This document shows positions 1-5,709 of a stretch of 64,000 bases of DNA, one piece after another. The stretch is taken from NCBI GenBank assembly GCA_024169445.1, contig JALKFA010000001.1:3906001-3970000 (forward strand), given 5' to 3'. The notes beneath the pieces were generated by a model. That model was not told the origin of the DNA. It made no database searches and was given only the letters and a program-made list of their open reading frames with translations. How positions within the stretch are numbered: position 1 is the first letter of the stretch; each line of letters begins with the position of its first letter. The translations under genes and the position numbers were made by a program. Source of the stretch: Buttiauxella agrestis ATCC 33320 (GTDB lineage: Bacteria; Pseudomonadota; Gammaproteobacteria; Enterobacterales; Enterobacteriaceae).

Positions 1-2
1 CA

Positions 3-773
3 AGAAAATTAAATAATTCTACTTTCCAAGAGAATCTCAATGATGTCATTGCATCTCTTCATGTGAAAGAAAGTGCAGAGATTGTAATTGTTAAGCTTGG
101 AGCGCAAGGTTCTATAGTGTCATACGGAAACAATCTATACCAAATCCCAGTATTTAAAACAGACACGGTAAATAAAATTGGTTCTGGTGATTGTTTCTCA
201 GCCCATTTTGCTTATAACTGGATTGAAAAAAAACTACCTCCTGAATCTGCCGCTCTAGAGGCATCAAAAGCCACTGCATATTTTTGTGAAACTTCAATTT
301 TGCCCACAGAATATTACCTTAAACAATTCAAACCAAATAAAATAACATCAGAAAGCGGCAAGAAAAAAATTAAAATATATATTGCGGCGCCATTCTTCAC
401 AATGTCACAACTCTGGCTTGTCGAGCAAATACGATATAATTTATTAGAGATGGGCATGGAGGTAATATCACCCTATCATGATTTAGGTTTTATTAGCAAT
501 GAGCACCTTACAGATGAAATTATGAAGGAAACTTGCAATAATGATTTAAATGCTATCGATGAATGTGACATGGTATATGCTGTACTTGATGGATACGACC
601 CTGGCACACTTGCAGAAATAGGGTTTGCTTTAGCAAAAAACAAATCAATAATATTGTTGTGCGAGGATATTAAACGTTCTGATTTAACAATGTTTACCGC
701 ACAAAATATAATAAGAGAAAGCGATTATGTCACTTCAATTTATAAAACCTTGTGGGCATCATTCAAACTATGA
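3..773 (+). CDS. PfkB-family kinase / nucleoside 2-deoxyribosyltransferase fusion, 5' end cut by window
   Basis: The reading frame is open to the left window edge, so the N-terminus is missing; a GTG at 63 is only an internal alternative start. About 256 residues are visible. The first ~115 resemble the C-terminal part of a PfkB (ribokinase-like) sugar or nucleoside kinase, including the signature DTVNKIGSGDCFSAHF with the catalytic-base Asp in GSGD. From about residue 122 a second domain begins with IYIAAPFF and carries the nucleoside 2-deoxyribosyltransferase motif LDGYDPGTLAEIGFA, with its catalytic Glu. Such transferases cleave or exchange the base of (deoxy)nucleosides. The stop overlaps the next start by 4 nt (ATGA), which implies translational coupling to the QueC-like gene. 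The region is strongly AT-rich compared with the phage structural genes. Role inferred: nucleotide or base metabolism cargo, possibly anti-phage; substrate unknown. Confidence 0.75.
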   Translation, partial: RKLNNSTFQENLNDVIASLHVKESAEIVIVKLGAQGSIVSYGNNLYQIPVFKTDTVNKIGSGDCFSAHFAYNWIEKKLPPESAALEASKATAYFCETSILPTEYYLKQFKPNKITSESGKKKIKIYIAAPFFTMSQLWLVEQIRYNLLEMGMEVISPYHDLGFISNEHLTDEIMKETCNNDLNAIDECDMVYAVLDGYDPGTLAEIGFALAKNKSIILLCEDIKRSDLTMFTAQNIIRESDYVTSIYKTLWASFKL

Positions 774-1366
774 ATAATAAAACAGGAATTATTTTATCTG
801 GTGGCATGGATTCCGCATCAATATTATGGTGGAAACGCCCTGATATTGCATATACCGTTGACTATGGTCAAAAGTCCGCTGCAGCAGAAATAGATGCGTC
901 AAAACAACTTTGTTCCGCACTTAAAATACGACATTTTATTATTAGTGTCGATTGCAAAAGCCTTGGATCAGGCGATTTGGCTGGAACGGAACATATAGAG
1001 AATGCTCCAGCAAGTGATTGGTGGCCATACAGAAATCAACTTTTAATAACATTAGTAGCAATGAAAGCCGTATCTCATGGAGTAAAAAATTTACTTATAG
1101 GAACAGTTAAAGGTGATAGTCTTCACAAAGATGGAACTATTGAATTCATAAAATCAGTCTCAAATTTACTCGCAATACAAGAAGGTAATATTACTGTTGA
1201 AGCTCCAGCAATAAATTTATCCGCAACAGAATTGATATTAACATCTGAAATACCATATGATTACTTGCTCTGGTCTCATAGCTGTCATAAATCAAATGTC
1301 CCATGCAATAATTGCAGGGGCTGTAATAAACACAATCAAGTCCTACTTGATCTTGGATTATATTGA
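770..1366 (+). CDS. QueC-like 7-cyano-7-deazaguanine synthase homologue (PP-loop ATPase)
   Basis: A 198-residue protein starting at the ATG inside the preceding stop (4-nt overlap). The N-terminus has the PP-loop ATP-pyrophosphatase motif SGGMDSA. The C-terminus has four cysteines in the QueC-type zinc pattern SCHKSNVPCNNCRGC. True QueC makes preQ0 from carboxy-deazaguanine and ammonia using ATP. This protein is shorter and more diverged than housekeeping QueC (about 230 residues). It is paired with a nucleoside transferase rather than with queD, queE or folE genes. Diverged QueC homologues are known in defence systems such as Qat and type IV CBASS, so a modification role in defence is plausible. 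That is inference; catalytic residues appear intact. Confidence 0.8.
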   Translation: MNNKTGIILSGGMDSASILWWKRPDIAYTVDYGQKSAAAEIDASKQLCSALKIRHFIISVDCKSLGSGDLAGTEHIENAPASDWWPYRNQLLITLVAMKAVSHGVKNLLIGTVKGDSLHKDGTIEFIKSVSNLLAIQEGNITVEAPAINLSATELILTSEIPYDYLLWSHSCHKSNVPCNNCRGCNKHNQVLLDLGLY

Positions 1367-1372
1367 AAACAT

Positions 1373-1399
1373 GGCTTCCATTTTATATAAATAGAAGCC
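1373..1399. terminator. Weak hairpin between convergent genes
   Basis: GGCTTC and GAAGCC form a 6-bp stem around an AT-rich loop between the convergent QueC-like gene and the membrane-protein gene. It has no long U run, so it is only a candidate terminator. Confidence 0.3.
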
Positions 1400-1425
1400 G
1401 CCAGTCTATAAATCGTATATTTTAG

Positions 1426-2055
1426 CTAAATTATCTCATGGCGCTTAATAAGCTTTGCGGAATCAATCATTCGTGTTGCCGAAGAGAGATTTACGTACGC
1501 CAAAAAAACGCCTGTAATTATTATATATAGTGTTAAACCAATTTTTGCTAGCGCAGAAAAACCAGCTATTTTCTCTAACATAAAAGATGGTAAAAGAACG
1601 CTGTAGAATACAGGCAAAATTAAAAGAAAAGCTCCAAGAGCATAAAATATAATTCTAAAAATGACTGCCAATGTAAAATAAATCACATTACTATATCGTT
1701 TCTTTTTCCAGAAAAAAGAAAGAGGTTCGGCTTTTATATCTAATAACCCCCGGCATTTAATAAAAAGATCAATATCTCTTGTGGGATTTTCACTACGTAC
1801 TAAAGCTCTACGCTGTTCTAAATTCAAAAAATTATCTTTAGTTATCGCTGCATAACCATATTCTACCGATAGCCGCTTCAATTCTTTATCTTCATTTATC
1901 TTATAAAGATCATAGCTTAACTTGCTTAATTTTTCCCTCTCTTCAAAAATCGCTCTCTTAGTTATAAAGAGACCTTTACAAGCGGAAACTATTGCCACTA
2001 TGGCCAAAATAATTGGTAATGCGAGCTTAATAAACGTTTCGAGTATGTCTGCCAT
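1426..2055 (-). CDS. Predicted membrane protein downstream of the CI repressor
   Basis: A 209-residue protein that I do not recognise. One hydrophobic segment lies at residues ~10-28, a charged central region (coiled-coil-like, rich in K/E) spans ~35-115, and two further membrane segments lie at ~124-150 and ~165-190. It starts 44 bp after the repressor stop, on the same strand. It is therefore probably transcribed from the repressor promoter and expressed in the lysogen. Genes in this position in temperate phages are often lysogenic-conversion or superinfection-exclusion genes; that role is inferred only from position and membrane topology. The AT-rich composition matches the neighbouring cargo. 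Confidence 0.6.
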   Translation of the reverse strand: MADILETFIKLALPIILAIVAIVSACKGLFITKRAIFEEREKLSKLSYDLYKINEDKELKRLSVEYGYAAITKDNFLNLEQRRALVRSENPTRDIDLFIKCRGLLDIKAEPLSFFWKKKRYSNVIYFTLAVIFRIIFYALGAFLLILPVFYSVLLPSFMLEKIAGFSALAKIGLTLYIIITGVFLAYVNLSSATRMIDSAKLIKRHEII

Positions 2056-2099
2056 GTGAACATCCCTATGATTAGTAAAAAATGTCTTTCACATATCCT

Positions 2100-2942
2100 T
2101 TAAAAACTATAATCCATTGTTAATACTACCTTACCAGCAGTCTCTACCTCATCTGCCCCGCAAGTGAAATTAGCACCTCTATTCACCACGCTAATTTTCC
2201 TTCCTGGTAAAAGGGAAATATCATACACATCGTATTTATCGTCTATACCTAGTAGCCAGCGGCCATTACTGATTCCGGACACACCCATATCGACAATCCA
2301 CGCACCTGTATTACTCAAAATAAAAGCAGGCTCATCAACATTATGAGGAATGAAGCTCAGGTTTATTTCCCAGAATCCAGCATCTTGCAAAACCCCTGCG
2401 GAAATATTTTTACGCGGAATCATTGCATTTACATCAGGAATTGCTTTCTCTTCTTTCTGCAACCCCTTCCCTGTCGCTAGCCATTGCAAAGAAACACCAG
2501 TATCAAGAGCACATGCGACAACCACATCTCCGGGAAAATAACCTCGGCGAACCCAAGTGCTCACTGTACCGGATGAAATCTCAAGTAAATCACAGAGCTG
2601 CTTCTGCAGAGTAAATCCGTAAGCATCCATTATGCGGCGTAACACTGGCTTACCGCCGTTGGACATGATCTCATCATAAAGAGCCTTACCTTGGCCTATG
2701 TCACTTTTTACTTTGAGATTTGCATTTGCAAGTTTACCTGTTGTTAGCCAATAGAGATCACTACCGGTATCAAGTGCACATTTCACAAAGGCACTGCCAG
2801 GAACGCTATCACGCTGTACCCAATTACTGACGTTAGCGGCTGGAACACCAATGCTTTCAGCTAATGCTTTCTGTGTTGTAACCCCATAAGCGGAGCATAA
2901 ACGCTCGACAATTTCTAACGCCGTGCCTTCGGTAAAATCCAT
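2100..2942 (-). CDS. CI-type repressor with two tandem DNA-binding domains
   Basis: A 280-residue repressor, much longer than the 186 CI repressor (about 190). Residues ~8-70 and ~97-160 are two copies of the phage CI helix-turn-helix domain. They share the pattern 'xYGxTxQKxL... VSNWV/VSTWV ... CALDTG..L.WL.TGK'. Residues ~165-280 form a C-terminal domain that should mediate oligomerisation. The gene is transcribed away from the cox/CII early operon, as expected for a P2/186 lysogeny switch. It should repress the early promoter in the shared 115-bp intergenic region. The tandem duplication suggests that one chain can recognise two half-sites. Family identity is clear; the consequence of duplication is inference. 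Confidence 0.85.
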   Translation of the reverse strand: MDFTEGTALEIVERLCSAYGVTTQKALAESIGVPAANVSNWVQRDSVPGSAFVKCALDTGSDLYWLTTGKLANANLKVKSDIGQGKALYDEIMSNGGKPVLRRIMDAYGFTLQKQLCDLLEISSGTVSTWVRRGYFPGDVVVACALDTGVSLQWLATGKGLQKEEKAIPDVNAMIPRKNISAGVLQDAGFWEINLSFIPHNVDEPAFILSNTGAWIVDMGVSGISNGRWLLGIDDKYDVYDISLLPGRKISVVNRGANFTCGADEVETAGKVVLTMDYSF

Positions 2943-2959
2943 AAACCACCAAATAAATA

Positions 2960-3000
2960 AACAATTGTTGTTTACACAAATTCATTTGTTGATCTATGAT
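2960..3000 (+). promoter_or_regulatory. Lysogeny switch: early promoter and candidate repressor operators
   Basis: The region between the divergent repressor and cox-like genes contains a perfect palindrome AACAATTGTT (2960-2969) and an inverted repeat ACAAA-TTCA-TTTGT (2976-2989). These overlap a plausible rightward promoter, TTTACA (2971-2976) and TATGAT (2995-3000) with 18-nt spacing. Repressor binding here would block early transcription. The operator assignment is inferred from symmetry and position. Confidence 0.5.
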
Positions 3001-3057
3001 GTTTCACACCACATGTAACACCATAGAACACAACCATTAATACGGAGATACTGCGTT

Positions 3058-3459
3058 ATGCATACTGAAAATGCAAACTCTCAGCTCACATCTCAGATGC
3101 TGGCCTCCCCTGACTTTATTGCAAGCATTGCAGCTCAGTTAGTTCCTGCCATCAATACTGCACTTGATCAGGCTCTGGAAAAAGCCGCAGCACTGGCTAA
3201 CTCTCCTACCATGTCCAAAGAAAACTTCTGCGCTGCCAATGGCATCAGTAGTTCTGTACTGGAAAAATGGATTGCAAATGGCGTAGTACTGCTTGCTCCA
3301 ACTCCGACCTCTACAGTCACCAGAACCATTACATGCAAAGAGACAGGTAAATCACGTAAAGATGTGATGGAAAAACATGGTAACGCATTGATTAACGTTG
3401 CTGCATGGCGTGAAAAAAATCGCCAACACGCCGTCAATTGTCGCTACATCAAACGATAA
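3058..3459 (+). CDS. Cox/Apl-like early regulator and excision factor
   Basis: A 133-residue protein and the first gene of the rightward early operon opposite the repressor, where P2 cox and 186 apl lie. A central segment (about residues 52-80, MSKENFCAANGISSSVLEKWIANG) reads as a winged-helix/MerR-like HTH, typical of Cox and Apl proteins. Those proteins repress the lysogenic promoter and act as directionality factors with the integrase. It is longer than P2 Cox (91 residues), with an extra N-terminal ~50 residues rich in Ala and Gln. Function is inferred from position and the HTH-like stretch. The start ATG is preceded by an ACGGAGA ribosome binding site. Confidence 0.65.
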   Translation: MHTENANSQLTSQMLASPDFIASIAAQLVPAINTALDQALEKAAALANSPTMSKENFCAANGISSSVLEKWIANGVVLLAPTPTSTVTRTITCKETGKSRKDVMEKHGNALINVAAWREKNRQHAVNCRYIKR

Positions 3460-3490
3460 CTTGATTATGCAAGTTTAAGGATGGGCAACC

Positions 3491-4000
3491 ATGTTTGATT
3501 ATCAAGTTTCTAAACAACCTCACTATGAAGATGCCTGTCGCAATTTCGCTACAAAGCACAACCTGGCTGAACTGGCGGAAAAACTCGGTATGCGCCCTCA
3601 GGTGCTGCGCAACAAGCTCAACCCAGATCAACCGCATCAGTTGAATATTCCTGAGCTGATGGCTCTCACTGATGTGACAGAAGATCCATCGTTAGTTGAT
3701 GGGTTTCTGGCGCAATTGCATTGCCTGCCATGCGTTCCGGTTAACGAATTAGCCGATGACAATCTCCAGTTATACGCACTTAAAGCAACTGCTGAAGTAG
3801 GCCTAATTGCTGCGGGTGCTGTATCTGATGAAAAGCTTACAGCGTGCCGCAAGCATTCGATGGTTGAGAGTGTCAATTCGGGTATTCGGTATTTGTCTCT
3901 TGCTGCAATGACGATGCACGCACGTTTACAGACCAACCCTGCCATGAATAGCGTGGTTGATACTGTCAGTGGTTTAAGCGCTTCATTCGGTCTGATTTGA
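3491..4000 (+). CDS. cII: CII lysogeny-establishment regulator (186 family)
   Basis: A 169-residue protein, the same length as 186 CII and similar throughout. Recognisable stretches include the start MFDYQVSKQPHY, the HTH region LAEKLGMRPQVLRNKLNP, the central FLAQLHCLPCVPVNELA, and the C-terminus ending SASFGLI. 186 CII activates the promoter that establishes repressor synthesis after infection. It lies just downstream of the cox-like gene and upstream of fil, as in 186. A GGATG-type ribosome binding site precedes the ATG. Confidence 0.9.
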   Translation: MFDYQVSKQPHYEDACRNFATKHNLAELAEKLGMRPQVLRNKLNPDQPHQLNIPELMALTDVTEDPSLVDGFLAQLHCLPCVPVNELADDNLQLYALKATAEVGLIAAGAVSDEKLTACRKHSMVESVNSGIRYLSLAAMTMHARLQTNPAMNSVVDTVSGLSASFGLI

Positions 4001-4004
4001 AGTG

Positions 4005-4199
4005 ATGTATATGGAACCTTCATTCGCTTCATTACTGAAACGCCAAAGCCCGTCCATGAGTTATGGACACGGCTGGATTATGGGTGAGAACAATCACCGC
4101 TGGCACCCGAGCCGCGACCAGTCTGCATTGTTAAATGGGCTGCGTACTCGCAAGCCATCACTCGTTACCAGACTGATTAAGCGCTGGAGGACTCAATGA
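4005..4199 (+). CDS. Fil-family (DUF2724) phage early protein
   Basis: A 64-residue protein directly after cII, the position of 186 fil, whose product causes host filamentation. The motif PSFASLLKRQSPSMSYGHGWI with a following RWHPS is characteristic of this family. An upstream GTG (4002) and an internal ATG (4011) are alternative starts. Its stop overlaps the next start by 4 nt. A role in inhibiting host cell division is transferred from 186 by synteny and family. Confidence 0.65.
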   Translation: MYMEPSFASLLKRQSPSMSYGHGWIMGENNHRWHPSRDQSALLNGLRTRKPSLVTRLIKRWRTQ

Positions 4200-4579
4200 A
4201 AAGTGCTGCTCTGGCTGAATCTGTAAAGGCACCACAAGCGACATTTAACAATGTGTACCTGATACATGCACGGATTGATGGCCCGTTAAAAATGACCGGC
4301 GATGAATGTCTCACTCGTTTCCGTCAGCAATTAAAAGCGACCAACAACACGGCGCTGCGCAATTTTAATAAGCTCGACAATAATTTTAAATTCGTTGTTT
4401 TGACACTGGCTAATCGTCTGGAACCTTCATCATTTAAACCCGATGAAATCGGCAAGCCCTTTGAATTTTTCGACCAGGCGCGACGTTTACTGATTATCCG
4501 TTCAATGAATGAAATTACCCGTTGGGGAAGTTTACTCCCGGCGAGATTTTCAAAGCACGACTGCTATTTAGCTGAGTAA
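4196..4579 (+). CDS. Phage early-operon protein at the gpB/dhr position
   Basis: A 127-residue protein preceded by a strong GGAGG site and coupled to the Fil gene by an ATGA overlap. It has no obvious catalytic motif. It appears mostly helical and resembles proteins often annotated as replication gene B protein in Fels-2/186-like prophages. In 186 this position holds dhr (depression of host replication). I cannot decide between a helicase-loader-like role and a host-takeover role from sequence alone. Confidence 0.55.
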   Translation: MKSAALAESVKAPQATFNNVYLIHARIDGPLKMTGDECLTRFRQQLKATNNTALRNFNKLDNNFKFVVLTLANRLEPSSFKPDEIGKPFEFFDQARRLLIIRSMNEITRWGSLLPARFSKHDCYLAE

Positions 4580-4648
4580 TTAATCCATCCAAAAAATCAG
4601 GCGTAAATCCGCCGGGCATTCTTTTGCTCAAAATCAGGAAACAGAGAT

Positions 4649-4876
4649 ATGCGAAACATCCAAAACCGCAATTTTGAAGCTGACAACACCGCCCTGGTTT
4701 CTTTGCTGAATAAAGCAAAAAACGAAGAACGTAAAGACCGCGCACTGGCTGTCTCATTACGTCTTGAGGCGCTGGCTATTCATATCACCCGCGAGGGTCT
4801 GGACGGGAAAGAAGCCGCAGAGCTGCTGCGCCGCGAAGCACTTCGCTATGAAAATGAATCTCAGGAGCTGCACTAA
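4649..4876 (+). CDS. DUF2732-family phage early protein
   Basis: A 75-residue, highly charged, probably helical protein in the early operon. Content such as NTALVSLLNKAKNEERKDRA and the terminal ALRYENESQELH is typical of the DUF2732 proteins found in P2-like early regions. Function unknown. Its stop overlaps the next start (TAATG). Confidence 0.65.
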   Translation: MRNIQNRNFEADNTALVSLLNKAKNEERKDRALAVSLRLEALAIHITREGLDGKEAAELLRREALRYENESQELH

Positions 4877-5109
4877 TGGCCGACGCAATGGATTTAGTAC
4901 AACAGCGCGTGGATGAGGAACTGGCTCGCAATATTAAACAGGCTCGCCCACAGCCTCAGCGTGCCGCCAGTGCGTTCTTTTGCGAAGAATGTGACTCTGC
5001 TATTCCCGAAACTCGTCGCGCTGTGGTGCCCGGTGTCACGCACTGCATTACCTGTCAGGAAATCGCAGAGCTGAAAAATCAGCACTACAGGGGGGCTATA
5101 TGCGGCTGA
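4876..5109 (+). CDS. TraR/DksA-type zinc finger protein
   Basis: A 77-residue protein with the C4 zinc finger CEEC-x17-CITC (FCEECDSAIPETRR ... THCITCQEI) typical of short phage TraR/DksA homologues. Plasmid TraR binds the RNA polymerase secondary channel; phage versions in P2-like early operons are uncharacterised. It is coupled to the DUF2732 gene by the TAATG overlap. A leftward gene ends just 3 bp beyond its stop. Confidence 0.85.
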   Translation: MADAMDLVQQRVDEELARNIKQARPQPQRAASAFFCEECDSAIPETRRAVVPGVTHCITCQEIAELKNQHYRGAICG

Positions 5110-5112
5110 AAC

Positions 5113-5709
5113 TCATGAAGGTAGCGGCTGGTATCTCGGTGAATATCCGTCATAACATTTTGGAGTTCTGGCAGCATCAACGCTCCACATCCAAACTGGC
5201 TGAATGTCACCAGCAATCACAGAGCCGAGAAACTTTGAAAAGTCAGTTGGTACAGCGAAAAGGTCAGTTTTGTGTGGCAAATGCGCAAGATCTCCACGGT
5301 GATAAAACTCAACAGTCTGACGAGAGCAGCGAACCGCAATATGAATATCTGTCTCTAGCTCTGCCCAAGTCGGCCACTCATCCAGTTCTGATATACGGTT
5401 ATCCAGAGTACGTTGATTTAAAATTTGTAATGCGTGCTGAACGTGTTCTTTCCACTCTGCGCGCGGCTTCCAGTCTTTTGGAAGATTCCATTCAACCTTG
5501 CGACCAAGTTCACGTCGATCGCCTTTTTCGCGAGGTAAGCGATCTGGTATGTGACATCGCGTCCCGGCAAGAAACAAATCGCAGGCATCAGTCATCTCAT
5601 CAGCAGAAATAATCCTCAAAGGCTCTTTAGTTGCCTCAAATGCCGATATTTCTTTCAGGGAATCGATGTAGTGGCGTTTCGTAGGTTGTTCGTCAATGAA
5701 CCGGGACAT
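5113..5709 (-). CDS. Leftward accessory gene inside the early operon, function unknown
   Basis: A 198-residue protein that I do not recognise. The start at 5709 is supported by a GGAG site 5 nt upstream; an upstream ATG at 5739 lacks one. Composition is that of a real soluble protein (W- and D-rich segments such as KDWKPRAEWKEHVQHAL and ELDEWPTWAELETDIH). The competing rightward ORF over the same bases has an unnatural, Q/S-rich composition. The gene points against the early operon and fills the interval between the TraR-like gene and gpA, where some relatives carry a methylase. Its ribosome binding site lies within the start region of gpA. Likely an independently expressed accessory gene. 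Confidence 0.6.
   Translation of the reverse strand: MSRFIDEQPTKRHYIDSLKEISAFEATKEPLRIISADEMTDACDLFLAGTRCHIPDRLPREKGDRRELGRKVEWNLPKDWKPRAEWKEHVQHALQILNQRTLDNRISELDEWPTWAELETDIHIAVRCSRQTVEFYHRGDLAHLPHKTDLFAVPTDFSKFLGSVIAGDIQPVWMWSVDAARTPKCYDGYSPRYQPLPS

Noticed and set aside
1-2055. A second attachment-site copy at the left end
   Set aside because: No stretch resembling the sdsR 3' end (GACCGAATACG) occurs in the first 2 kb, so attL is outside the window.
5100-5612. Rightward 170-residue ORF overlapping the leftward accessory gene
   Set aside because: Its composition is unnatural (runs of Q, S and R) and the opposite frame has a better ribosome binding site and protein-like composition.
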